Below are positions 25,445 through 36,423 of a DNA stretch of 64,000 bases, in pieces; position 1 is the first letter of the stretch, and each line of letters begins with the position of its first letter. Location of the stretch: contig NC_050467.1 in assembly GCF_013373865.1 (NCBI RefSeq), positions 21,908,996-21,972,995 of the forward strand, read 5' to 3'. Below the pieces are notes generated by a model. It was not told the DNA's origin. It ran no database searches and worked only from the letters and a program-made list of their open reading frames with translations. The translations under genes and the position numbers were made by a program. The DNA is from Monomorium pharaonis. Taxonomy: Eukaryota; Arthropoda; Insecta; Hymenoptera; Formicidae.

Positions 25445-25586
25445 AAAATAATTTTGTTGGACTGTCAAAATAATTACATAAGATTCAAAGTTAGTTACTT
25501 AAGTATCAAAACTTTTTGACACATTATCTCTTCACTGCTTAAGCGTCCTACATTAATTATTTTTAGTAATCCGACAAAATTATTTT
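25445..25586. mobile_element. decayed foldback/MITE-like element
   Basis: The ends are inverted copies. AAAATAATTTTGTTGGACT at 25445 matches the reverse complement of the sequence ending at 25586 at all but two of 19 positions. Similarity continues imperfectly inward for about 40 bases per arm (AAAATAATT blocks and CTTAAG in both). The total is 142 bp with no coding content. No target-site duplication is clear. AT-richness makes chance similarity easier, so the class is tentative. Confidence 0.5.
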
Positions 25587-26940
25587 CAAATTTGTATTTA
25601 GCTAAATTTTTAGACTTCAACAAAACTATTTTTTGTGTATATTTAAAACAAAATGAAATGTTAGTAAAGCAATAAAAAGAATTAAAAAGTTAGAAGAAAA
25701 AAATAAAAGTAAAAAGAATAAGAAGTTAAAAAAATGTATTATATACATTTCGTATTTGTGTTCTGAATGTTCGAAATGAACGAACAATACTGACATAGTC
25801 ACCAGAGTGCAACTTTATGTTCGGCACATTTTCACATGGCTATAAATTATAATAGTTCCATGACCAAATTCCATCTGAAAGTTACTGTCCACGAGAATCT
25901 CCATATTCCAAAGAGACATATCACTACGGTAGTTATCATAGAAATTGCAACATCAATTCCACTTGATCGTCTCAAATTTCATTATTTGCATCTTATCACG
26001 CTCGTTCAACGGCTGAAAGCTCGAGGATAATCCGCGATTAATAACGCCCGAATTTTATAGGAAAAGTTTCTAACAAAATATACGAAGAGCTGTGTATTCA
26101 CAAACAAATTCGCAAAAAATTCGATGACGTCTATTGAATAAAACGGACACAGAAAGTCTTCATCTTTTCCTGTCCCCTTTTTCGATTTGCGCCGTCGTCG
26201 CCACCACGAAAGTGGAATGACCCGCAGATATATGGCACGCGTTATGAAAAGTCACGTCGAATGACGCGGGTCTAAAAATTCAATTAACGCCGTGTCGTCC
26301 TGGGGCGAGGTATGCGCGTGTGTATACACGCGTATGTACCTTTTTTTCTACCAGTGTATACAGACCGTTGTCGGTAAATTGCATTGCCTCCATAAAGAGC
26401 CTCGGGGAGCAAAAACGAGCGAAGGCGCAATTTTCGGGAATCGCGCGGGAATGCCAGAAGCTCATCGTTGGGCAAACTGACTGACTGACCGATCGATCGA
26501 TTCGCTGCCCTCCGCGAAAATCGGTTTGTACAATCGTCGATTTGCCGCCAGTTCATGCAAAGGTCGACTTTTGAGTTATCCAGTTTTTTTACGGGACTGC
26601 ACTTCATCCCAGGGAAAAAAAATAAAATTCCCGTAAAAACAAAAGGCCGAACGCGCAGTTCTCCCGGCTGGTGCTCGTCATCCTCGTGTGAAATTTCATT
26701 TTCAATACGGCGTACAGGCTGCTCCTGTGCGGTATTATGCGTGCAGAATGAATAAAATTTTTATACCAGGTTCTTTGTGCAAATTGTGGTTGAGTTTTTT
26801 TTTCATGAAAATATCGAAGCAAACCACAGAAAAAAAAACAATCAGCAACAAATGTCATTTTCCGAGTAAAGCTTGAGTGACATAAATGTTACTTTTCATT
26901 TCTGATAAGAGTCATAGAATTTATACATAAGGTGTATTTT
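25587..26940. other. non-genic: AT-rich then CpG-richer
   Basis: AT-rich to about 25790, CpG-richer from 25800 to 26760. A near-palindrome CGCGTGTGTATACACGCG occurs close to 26313. Frames on both strands at 26280-26860 overlap and have no domains. No gene is seen. Confidence 0.5.
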
Positions 26941-27058
26941 GTCTCTCCCCGTCTCTCCCGTCTCTCCCCGTCTCTCCCGGTCTCTCCCAGTCTCTCCCCG
27001 TCTCTCCCAGTCTCTCCCCGTCTCTCCCCGTCTCTACCCGTCTCTACCCGTCTCTACT
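26941..27058. repeat. 10-bp minisatellite (TCTCTCCCCG family), copy A
   Basis: About twelve near-identical 10-bp units with consensus GTCTCTCCCC/GG. One unit is a base short, and the last units change to TCTCTACCCG. It is the same family as the array at 47302-47680. The plus frame through it reads as Ser/Leu/Pro/Val repeats and is treated as a by-product. The minus strand has G3-G4 runs every 6-7 bases. Confidence 0.95.
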
Positions 27059-27172
27059 ACGTATCCTCATTGGCTTACGATTGGTGACATAATCATCCGA
27101 GCCAATCAGGACACGTATAAAGATGCCTCGTATGCGATCTAGCATGAAAAATCGTATCGTGTGCCAAAAGTT
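27059..27172 (+). promoter_or_regulatory. CCAAT/TATA-like stretch
   Basis: ATTGG boxes (inverted CCAAT) lie at 27069 and 27080, a CCAAT at 27102-27106, and TATAAA at 27116-27121 ten bases further on. ATTGGCT (27069-27075) and AGCCAAT (27100-27106) also form a seven-base inverted repeat. The layout resembles a core promoter, but the motifs are short and the stretch lies between two tandem arrays, so it may simply be part of a repeat. No open frame of note starts downstream. Confidence 0.2.
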
Positions 27173-27403
27173 TTACTTACTTACTTGCCTACTTGCTTGC
27201 CTACTTGCTTACTTACTGACTGAGTTAACAACTTATTTACTGACTTACTGACTTACTTACTGACTTATTGATTTACTGACTATCAGACTGACAGTTTGAC
27301 TGATTGGCAAACTGACGGTCTGTCAGTCGGTCACTCAATCAGTCTGTTAGTTTGTCAGTCTGTCAGTCGGTCAGTCTATCTGTCAGTCAGTCAGTTTGTC
27401 GGT
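27173..27403. repeat. tetranucleotide array that reverses strand
   Basis: 27173-27300 is built of CTTA, CTTG and CTGA units. 27301-27403 is built of GTCA, GTCT and GTCG units, which are mainly the reverse complement. At the switch CAGTTTG (27292-27298) and CAAACTG (27308-27314) form a perfect stem around nine bases. The array could fold into a long imperfect hairpin. Confidence 0.85.
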
Positions 27404-27418
27404 CGCGTGTATCCCCCC

Positions 27419-27635
27419 AAGAGATAAAGAGTTCTCTGTAGTTTAGAAAAAGTTCTGTTGATTAACAGTTGGGAGTTCCGAATTGTTCTAACTGCATTTC
27501 TGAATAGTTCTCGACGAGTTTTAGCAAAAAGTCTTACAAGTGAAAGCTAATTGGCTCAACAATTTGCAAAATAGTATCACATATTAGAAGAGTGATCGCA
27601 AAATTTAAGTTAATCAAGAGAACTCTTTATCTCTT
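27419..27635. mobile_element. 217-bp MITE-like element with 19-bp TIRs
   Basis: AAGAGATAAAGAGTTCTCT at 27419-27437 recurs as a perfect inverted copy at 27617-27635. Allowing for about 20 extra bases in the left arm, similarity continues inward to TTGATTAAC in both arms. There is no coding capacity, as expected for a non-autonomous DNA transposon. A target-site duplication was not found, so the superfamily is unknown. It sits directly behind the tetranucleotide array. Confidence 0.7.
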
Positions 27636-28397
27636 CAAAATGAAACAAGAACTCCAAATCAGAACTGACGAATTTTAATTTGTGAAGGCTAATTTAACAC
27701 ACGCCTGAAAGTGCTCACCAAGCTGGACGAGAGAGAAAGAAACAGAAAAAGAAAGAAAGAGAGAAACCAGTAATCCAATAATAATACAAATATTCTTGGC
27801 ATCGCAAAGCATCTCGTGGAGATTAAAAGGCGAATTAATCGGCCGCTTTTAATAGCGCTCGTCTACGATCATCACTCCATTAATTTCGTATAAATCCGAT
27901 ATGTTCGTGTCGTCGGGGCCAGTTCCCCAAGTGACCTCAATTCCAGCCGATTAAACGATGTGTACCTCACTGGAAACTGCATCTTGCAGTCGCGATAAGG
28001 ACGCGATAAGAGCCGGTAGCGGTTTGCTATTTAAGCAGCAAATAAACCAATGAAGAGAGACCAGCAGTGTACTACTAATCGCGAGAACATGGGTGCGAAT
28101 CTTGTGTTTATAAGTTTGATATCGATTTATTGCTCAATTCTGAACTCACGACAAAAGGCGAAAAAAGGTATCGAGAACAAAAAGAACATTGAAACATTTA
28201 CAGCGGTTGATGAAACGTTTTGCAGAAAAAAAATTAAAATGCAAGGCGAGCAAAGTGTTTCCAACTGGTTGAATTAATTAAATTAATTAAATTTGTAAGT
28301 GTAAAGTTTGAATTAACGGGCGTAAATTATACCGTAATATCGGGAACGTCGTTCAATTCCTTGAATCACTAATGAATTTAATTAAAACAAAATTAGA
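27636..28397. other. non-genic
   Basis: A GA-rich tract lies at 27726-27768, CpG-richer sequence at 27780-28120, then AT-rich sequence with AATTAATTAAATTAATTAAA near 28272. A 75-codon plus frame (28050-28277) has no recognisable feature. Confidence 0.5.
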
Positions 28398-28477
28398 ATA
28401 AATGTAGTTGATTCCTGCATTTACTGTAAAATATATGTAAAATAAATGTAGTTGATTCCTGCATTTACTGTAAAATA
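28398..28477. repeat. 44-bp tandem duplication
   Basis: 36 bases starting ATAAATGTAGTTGATTCC at 28398 recur identically at 28442-28477, giving a period of 44. The identity suggests a fairly recent duplication. Confidence 0.9.
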
Positions 28478-31400
28478 ATAATAAACTCCAAAAACCTTAT
28501 TTTAAACTTAGCCTTTAACTTATGAAATAATTAAAATGTTAACAAAAAAGTAAGAAAATGCTTTATTTTTATACATATCTTTTTAAGTTGCTGTAATAAA
28601 TTGCAATTCTTTTTAATCACAAATTTGCGAATAAAAAAATTGTAATTAAATTATATAAATTATTATAATATAACTGTTTCGGCAAAATATATACATATAT
28701 ATTTAGGCTTTTCATAGATTATTTCTACATAAAATTGAATTAAAATTTAATTAAAATACAAAGACACAATTTATTTTTTCTTCTATACTAAAAACAAATT
28801 AGATCGTTAACCTTGCAACCTCTTACTATACAATAATTAAATCACAAAATATATTTCACTGTTTGTAATAGATTTAATAACTTTCAATGGAATTTTTTCG
28901 CGCATTTAAAATAATGGAAATCGATTCTGCGTATTCCCTTTGCTATACGTCAAACTTCACTTGCCAGACTATTCCCTTGCATCAGTATCCGAACGTTCAA
29001 GATACTCGTGCGGTATCCAACACTTGTCGTCTTATCGAGCCAAAACTTTCTTCCCGGAGTGAGGCCAATATTGCGAGTTTTTCTTGCAAAGTGTACGAGA
29101 ACCGGAAAGGGAGAAAGAAAAAAGACGGCGGAGTCAATTGAAGGGAGCGCGAGAAAGCGGAAGGATAATCGATTTATGTATCCCCTAGAACTCCGTTACT
29201 TTTTTAAGACTTTTATTTAGTATCTGCTACTTAAGATATAGATAAATTAATTCTCTCTAAAAAGAATAGAATGTTAGCAAGCGAGAATCTTTGTGTAATA
29301 TTCATAAAATGTTTTCTTCATAAATTTCGGCTTTTAGTTAGAAAATAAAGTCTTTTTTAATTTAGTTTCTCATTCTAAAACGAACAAAGAAAATTTAGAT
29401 AAATTAAAATTAACAACTTCTTTACCACCTACAATCCTCAGTTCTATTAGTGTAATACTAATAAAACTAACAGTAACTGAAGTGAGCAATAATGGTAATA
29501 GCACTGAAACGCAATACCTGAATAAGTATCCAAGTAAAATTAAGGAAGCAGAAAAGAAGAAATTGAAGAAAGTTCGTGGAAGAAACGACTAAAGAGAACA
29601 AAGAGAATGGAGGTTAAAAAGAGAATCAGGAACGAACGAGGTTACATAGATTTGGAACGAATGCCTCTCCGGTTTTTCCCAGGATACTATCAGCAGTTTC
29701 GAGGCGAGTACATCATCCCCCTGGACCCGGGAGTTTCCCGAGGGAGTCTTATCCCAACTTGGCTTTATAAAGGGACGACCCACCGACACGGAGATGTCGG
29801 CAGAGGGGGACGAAGAGGAGAGGAAGAGTTCAAATACATTCTCTACACACTACGACCTATATCCTACGAAAGGAAGCCGCGTCCTGCCTAGATAAGAACT
29901 AGCCGGTCGAATTCCCAGAGCTATTCGCTCGATACGGTGGTGCAATTCATCGTTTCAATTCGTACCTCCGCTCGTAAATTTTTACAGCACCTGATGTATC
30001 ATTTCGCCCGTCTGTCCATTTCTGGCGACGTGCTACGGTTTAAAATTCATCGATCCGAGAGATTAGTCTTTTACAAATAAATGCAACAAAAATACCGAAA
30101 GAAGATGGCAGAATTGTAAAGCAAACAAGCATTGTAAAACATAACAAATTATTTATATCATTTTAATTTTTACGTAATTAAAAATACAAAAATGACGTAT
30201 ACGTTACTTACGTGTCATGTTATCTAGTTTACATTTTATTTATTATCACGAATGCAGAGAATATGCAGAGAATAATTCATAAACTTTAACTGGTATTTTA
30301 TATCTACTGCTCATTATATGTGAACAATAGAGTATAAAATTTTTAAACCAGAGAGAGGAGAGGAGAAAAAAAGAGGGAGCTTTTGTATTATATTTTTACA
30401 TAAAATAAAAATGATTAAATAAACAATTTCAATACAATTTCAATAAAATCCAACAAAATTTGTCTAGCAAAATCTAAAATTCAAAAATCTATCTTTCATC
30501 ATGCCAAATTCTTATAATTTTTTCATCATATCGATATAATATGTCCCTGTCAAAACCGGACACTACATTCGATGTGAAATTTTAATGGAATCTGATTAAT
30601 CATCCCTCCCTCTGATAATGTGTCTGGAGAAATCGAGTAATTCAAGAGGAGCCTCACATCGTTGCTCCGAAATTATACCTTTCCTGCGTTTTTAATTGAA
30701 AGTTTCATTTCGCGTCGTCAGCATTATTGAACTTTCCCCGTTCGTCGTAAGAAGAGACGAAGAAGACAGACAACTCGCTCATTAACGACAACGCAAACTA
30801 CTTTTTCAATTAGACGCATCTCCACGAGAGCCGAGGTCGCGACTCCTTCTGACTTCGGTCGTAAACTTTGGCCAAAATTTTCCGGCATTAAAGGCGATAA
30901 GAACGTGCACCGCCTCCTCTGATCTCGGGATTTCATTAGCGCGAAAACTCCGCATCGGACTTACCTATATTTACGCCAGCGATGAATCTTATCTATAGTC
31001 TTTATCTATAGTCGTGTTGCCGAACTTTCTGCTCCTAATGACCGGCTAACTTTTGCATCGTGTTCTTTATTGCTCTGCGATATATTTTTCTTTCTTTTCT
31101 TCTTTTCTTTTCGTATTGTATTCGATTATTGTATTAGATTTATTATAAATCAATAATTACCAATATTATGCAGAACGTTCTAAACTTATTCCCTTCTTAA
31201 AATTATAATAATCTTCTTAAAGTCATTATAAACATCAAAGCAAAATTAATTAATATAATTCTAAATCATCCAGAAAAATAATTTACTATATAACACCGCA
31301 AAAACTGTCACATAAACTTCATATAAAAAATTAATGAGATTTTAATGTGAATGGTCTGTGATTGTATCCTAAATATAAACAATCTGCTTTTACTTGGGAG

Positions 31401-31617
31401 GCAATCTTCGATACCACGTTAATATTTAATGCTCAAATACCCAGACTACAATTATCTCGATTTCAACACAACAATATCGCTTCCCTGGTTTTTCCATCTC
31501 CACCTCTCGCCATCGCCATCGTACTTTGTGTACGTCCGTAATAATGATCCCGTACGAGCATCGCTTTGACGAGCACGGTCTAACTGTAATATACACCCGG
31601 GGCTGCAACTTTCTCAC
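28478..31617. other. non-genic mosaic
   Basis: AT-rich at 28490-28880. Mixed at 28890-29180, with a frame that has no domain. CpG-richer at 29580-30060. AT-rich at 30060-30600, with a purine tract near 30351-30380. Mixed at 30600-31080, containing a 12-13-bp tandem TTATCTATAGTC near 30989-31013. AT-rich at 31090-31400. A minus-strand donor-like site at 30961-30970 is preceded by stops in all frames, so no exon is called. Confidence 0.5.
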
Positions 31618-31641
31618 TCTATCTATCTATCTATCTATCTC
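31618..31641. repeat. (TCTA)n microsatellite
   Basis: About six tandem TCTA units, seen directly. Confidence 0.95.
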
Positions 31642-33070
31642 TCCACCCTTTGTATCCGGAGAATAAACACCAAGGGAGGACGACGTACACGAGTCGCCGA
31701 CAGTTGTAATTCTATTGTGGACGTGCCCGGCCCACGCCCGGCCACGTCGTCTCGCAACGCGAATTTCCTAGCCACGTTTGCCGTTGCCGACGAGGTGCGG
31801 AGTCGGTTAGCGGATACTCGTAGTTACCGCCTAATGAGTGAACCTATCCCTTTACGTGGCGCGCATTTACAAGCGATCGCAGCCGCCCGTTGTACTTCAC
31901 ACTGTGCAAAAACCGACGCGCGTTAGGTATATTCACACCGAATCGACTGTTGGCCTCTACCAGCCCTCGTGGCGGCGCGACCGCGAATAATTCACGATGC
32001 TTTTACGTATTTCCGGATCCGGCAGTTCGCAGGCGAATCGTAAATGCACGTTGATAACAATTTACGACCGCCGCTTCCGTGGCCGATGCATGTAACGCAC
32101 GATATTACGGGATGCAGTCACATTTTAAAGAAATATTCTTTAAACAGCTCGGTACCGACTTGTCCTACGTTGGTGTACGTGTTTAGAGATAGTAACTTTT
32201 TTTTTTAACATTTTAATATTTTTCAGAATTTTTACGAAAAGGCTACATGATGGACGTTCGATACGGTATGTTCTTTACTGCTACGCAATAATGAGAAGAA
32301 AAGAATTTTTCATAAATAACATATTAGTCGGAGTGAATAATAAATGTACGCAGTTTAAGAGTGATTTATGTTCACGCTAGTGTAAACGGAGTTTAACACA
32401 CACATGCACATCTTAACTGGCAGTACTTAGGGCGAATTTAATTCTAGTTCTCTCTAGCTTACCCTTTCTTTCGTTCTTCCCGAGGTGCTGAAATAATTAG
32501 GAATAATTGCGTCTCGAGAGTGAAGAGTGCCGTCTTCTACGCACACGAGCGCGCCTCTTAAGTGAAATAAATGCTCCCCAACTACGGTTCGAGGCGCGTA
32601 CCTTTCTTTCATTCCGAAATTTTCATTTTTACCTGAAATATTTTATGCGTCATAAATATGCAGTTTGAAGCATATTCTAAAAAAATCCTTTATTAATACA
32701 GAAATATTAGAGTGCGTGTAACAAGTAATACGCGTTATAATAAACTTCTCGATCGAATTTATTAACTTTTCCGCTGGCGCACTCGACTCTCGATCATTTC
32801 TAGAATATGCGCGCGAAGCGAATTTAATCTAGCTGCATTATATATTACTACGAAAAAAGAATCCGACTTTCGGATGCATAACGTAGTTGGGAGAAATCGA
32901 ATTTTTATCTTCTCTCTCTTTCTCTTTCTCCTTCTCTGGTGTAATCTTGATGGAAAATTCTGCCAGGCCAAAGAGTTAATGCGAGACGCAATTTTCTTTT
33001 CCTTCCTCGAGAATTCTAGAAAAACCTTAATTCATGTGCGAAAATGTTGACTGTGAAGCGAATGTCGTGG
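31642..33070. other. non-genic: CpG-rich then mixed
   Basis: 31690-32110 is CpG-rich with Arg/Ala-rich chance frames. A small stem TTTAAAG/CTTTAAA lies near 32125-32145 and a T-run at 32197. A very short acceptor/donor pair on the minus strand (32463-32487) was considered and not accepted. 32760-32970 carries a 69-codon minus frame without a domain. Confidence 0.5.
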
Positions 33071-33089
33071 ATATATATATATATATATA
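33071..33089. repeat. (AT)n microsatellite
   Basis: About 9.5 uninterrupted AT units in an otherwise non-AT-only context. Confidence 0.95.
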
Positions 33090-33796
33090 CACGCGGCTTC
33101 AACTCACATACCTTTTATCGATCGCAAACTCTGAAAATGAAACAGAAGGAAATTTCTAATACTTACTGAAAGACATCGCAAAAAAAACCTCGTATAATAC
33201 AAAATAATTTCTCTCATTGGGAAGGAACGATCCTACAAATGCTTCTACATTCCGTTTTTCAAAGAGCAAAATTATGAATACATTAAAGACAGAAATTATT
33301 CTATTTTCCATAAAAATATCAAAGCTAACATGTGCCGAATAAATCGTATTGATATTATATTAGAATTCCTAAAATTATATACTCCAACGCGAGATAACGA
33401 AAAGAAGAATCGAGAAACACATTTCGTTTCGTTCATTTTACATGAGAGATTCGCGCAATTGCACAAAGCGTCTCGCGCAAGCACACCGTTGTTAATATGC
33501 AAATGCATAAGGTGCGAATAGATAAAACGCGGTGCATACACGCGGCGCGCCGTAAGAGTCTCGTGTTCCGAACAATGTAACGTGCGGTAACAATAAACAA
33601 CGCTCTTAATGTTACACCGCGATCCGCTCCGAGTGAGAGCGCGACATACGAAAATGGGATGGAACGGTAAAATACTGGTGCCGCGATACGTATAGCTCGG
33701 GTGAGCTTATAAAGAGGGGAAAGACCGGAGTAGTCGAGGGAATCCAACGCGGTGCATAAACTTTCCGACTTGCATAGCGGCGACATCGGCCCTCTA
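33090..33796. other. non-genic
   Basis: AT-rich to about 33500, then CpG-richer. The 12-mer ACGCGGTGCATA occurs twice (near 33528 and 33747). The 117-codon minus frame (33433-33786) overlaps others and shows no domain. Confidence 0.45.
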
Positions 33797-34275
33797 CACA
33801 GGGTGGCTCAGACATATCAGATAAATTTTTCGACCGTGGATACCCGTGGGTTATAAATAATAGCGGTTTTTCATATCGCTAGTTTTCACGTGCTGAAAAA
33901 TACATTCATTTTTGAAAGCAAAATCTTTGTTAACAGTGATAAAGATGCGCCAGTCGTTCACAAAATATAATTGACGAATAAGTCTTAACGGAATTTGAAC
34001 CTTTCTTTCTATGCAAAAAGTATCGGAGAAAGTTGTTAAGTTTGCCGAAACGTCTCAATATTCTCAATATTAATATACCTAGCGAATAAAGCTGAAGCTT
34101 GAACTTTTATCAAGTTAATCAGAAATCGATCGAAGAGCGATTATAATTATTCAGATTTTCATAATTTAACTCGCGAAAGTTCTTCCTTTTTAATAAACGG
34201 GTTTCTCCTTGACAATTCCTTCTCAAATAGAAAAAGTAAAACTTAACCCAACCGTTGAAACTTAGCCACCCAGTG
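33797..34275. mobile_element. possible 479-bp element with 15-bp imperfect TIRs
   Basis: CACAGGGTGGCTCAG (33797-33811) matches the reverse complement of 34261-34275 (CACTGGGTGGCTAAG) at 13 of 15 positions. The GGGTGGCT core recalls short terminal repeats of some insect DNA elements. A 10-bp direct repeat TGCATAGCGG lies at 33771-33780 and 34274-34283. It does not abut the left terminal repeat, so it cannot simply be the target duplication of the same unit. No coding sequence is inside. Class uncertain. Confidence 0.4.
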
Positions 34276-36321
34276 CATAGCGGTCACTCGCTCTGTGGGC
34301 GCTTTCTCATACGTGGAGAGAAAATCTTTCTATCCGTTCGATGCCCGCCGAGCATTATAGCCACCGCGGTTATCCGGAGACGCGTTCGCATGCTCAGAGA
34401 AACAGTCCATGAAATTATACCGCGCGTAAATTCATCCCCGTTAAGAGCCGGACGATCGTGTTTCAGCCGCTGTAAACGTCAGCACTCATTAAAACAAGGC
34501 GCTACGCGAGTATCGATTAGTGGCAATACAGGCGGCTACGCTTCGCGGAACGTTATGCGGATATCTCATGGGAATTGATTCACCGGAAGTTATTTGGGAT
34601 ACCCCTGTACAAGCTTAGAGATATCGAAATTGGGAATTCATCAGATAAAATCGCTCCGCAGTTCCGAAAATGTTCACTCGAAACTGCGAATTCGCAATTT
34701 TGATTGCAGAAAGAGTAATTTGCATCCCGTAATAATTTTTAATAATGATTAACTTATACTTCTGTTGCAAGCTTCTCTTCTCTAATAAAGAGGAAACGGA
34801 TCTTTAAGTATTCATTACAAATGCAGATAGCTCGCTATAAGTCGACATCACTTGAGCCGTTCTCCTCGAGAGATAAAGGGCTATTTCGAAATGGATTTAA
34901 AAAAAAAAAAAAAAGTAAAGTCGCGAAAAGTCCCGAACGTAATCCCACGACGTAAACGTCGAGAGTGGCGCATCATCCTACCCTCGCAGAGCTTCACAGC
35001 CGACTCTCGTTGTTAATATTTATGGATGAAATGTACGCCGAATGATATCCGCGGATTCGACATCCCTCAAACCCCCCCTTTAAAGACACGTTAAGAGCCT
35101 TTTAATGCCTCTCACCGCGCAGCGCTATAGCGCCCCGCGTTATACGCGCCGCTCTATAGCCAGTACCGCGCGCGGGTGGACACGTAACACCCCGACGTAA
35201 TAACATAATGGTGTGTTACGGGTATTACGCAGATTACGCAGTTTCCGTTCAGTCACGCACGTCGAATCCAAATTGGGAAGGGTAAACGGGGGAGGGGGCC
35301 ATCGCCTCTTGTTCGCCCCGTGTTTATGCGGGAAAACGCGCGAAGGGAAGAGATTGACGATACAAGGATGGGCCGCCGCGAGGCCACCATTAACAGATTA
35401 ATGATCCCCGCGAAGGCCATTATCTTGTCATTATTTTGCGCATCAAAATAAAAACGCTCGTTCTTTGACAGACGGAAGTACAGTACTGACATCCGGATAA
35501 AAATCTTCGCTGTAGTCACGTTGATTTATTACGAAAGTCTGCCATTTTCGCGATTAAAATTAATCAAATACGACAATATTAAATCATAAATTAATTATCA
35601 AGTCAATTTTCAAATAAAAATCTTTATATAAAAATACTAAAAATTAACTTATTAATCAAAAGCTAATCCTTTTTGTCATAAAAGAATTTTTTATTTCTTT
35701 TATCTGTTATGTATTTTCTTAAATATAAGATCTCTCTAATTGCAAACTCAAAAAAAATCCAAGAATTCTAAATTAAATTCTTTAAAAATATGCTGTCTGA
35801 TCGGAGCTGTAAACTCGACTGTTAACAGCGCTGAACAATTGGCAAAGTAAACGAGCGTTCGGAGAGACATTTAGTGTGCTGTGCACAAAGACATTCCTCG
35901 TTCGTTCGTTCGTTCGATCGGTGAACCTGTTCAGTCCCTTGTGTCGACGGGGCGCGCAGCTGTCACTTGCAAGATACCAAAAGGCTACTTGCGTTACTGC
36001 CTCGCCTATTTCATGCAGCCACGTATTTGTAGAGTCCGAGTCCGGGAATTGCTTTTGCCGGAGAAACTCCTCTCGTCGCGGAAGCGGACGACAAAACGCC
36101 GAGCCGTATGAGGATCCCGTGAGAAAAACGCATCGCGACTGAAGCGAGACTGAATCGCGCCCCACGGGTGATAATAAGCGTCACGAGAGAGTCGTTAACA
36201 AAGTCAGTGGCTTTTGGAGAGGGCAGAATGGATATCCCGGATGTCTCTCTGACGTCTAACGATTCTGTCGGAATATTCCAACGTGTAGTAGCGCGTCTCC
36301 GCAAATTTCCGCGCTCTAATG
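34276..36321. other. non-genic mosaic
   Basis: CpG-richer at 34240-34620 and 34820-35510, including a 15-A run near 34899 and the perfect palindrome GCGCTATAGCGC at 35122-35133. AT-rich at 35520-35790. CpG-richer at 35800-36320 with (CGTT)4 at 35899-35915. Opposite-strand frames at 35782-36331 overlap and have no domain. Confidence 0.5.
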
Positions 36322-36423
36322 AAAACCGCAAGATGTTAGAAATTTCTCCGCCCTTTCAGACGACTCCGAGTTAGACGGAGTCCATAAAGGCGGAGAAATT
36401 CATTTCTAACATTCTGCGGTTTT
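36322..36423. repeat. 102-bp foldback, pre-miRNA sized
   Basis: The arms 36322-36368 and 36376-36423 are inverted copies around a seven-base loop AGTTAGA. From the base outward the paired blocks are AAAACCGCA, ATGTTAGAAA, TTTCTCCGCC, CTTT and GACTCCG, interrupted only by small bulges. Length, loop size and pairing fit a hairpin RNA precursor. The near-perfect pairing along both full arms also fits a small foldback transposon. No known insect microRNA seed was recognised. The orientation of any transcript is unknown. Confidence 0.85.

Noticed and set aside
30961..31080. Minus-strand exon ending at TATAG|GTAAGT
   Set aside because: All three frames upstream contain stops before a plausible acceptor.
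32463..32487. 25-nt minus-strand microexon between ATTATTTCAG and GGTAAGCT
   Set aside because: It is too short to judge by eye. Such pairs are expected by chance in 64 kb, and there is no neighbouring exon.
33164..33174. TGAAAGACAT matching the miR-71 seed
   Set aside because: The match stops after ten bases and no hairpin surrounds it.
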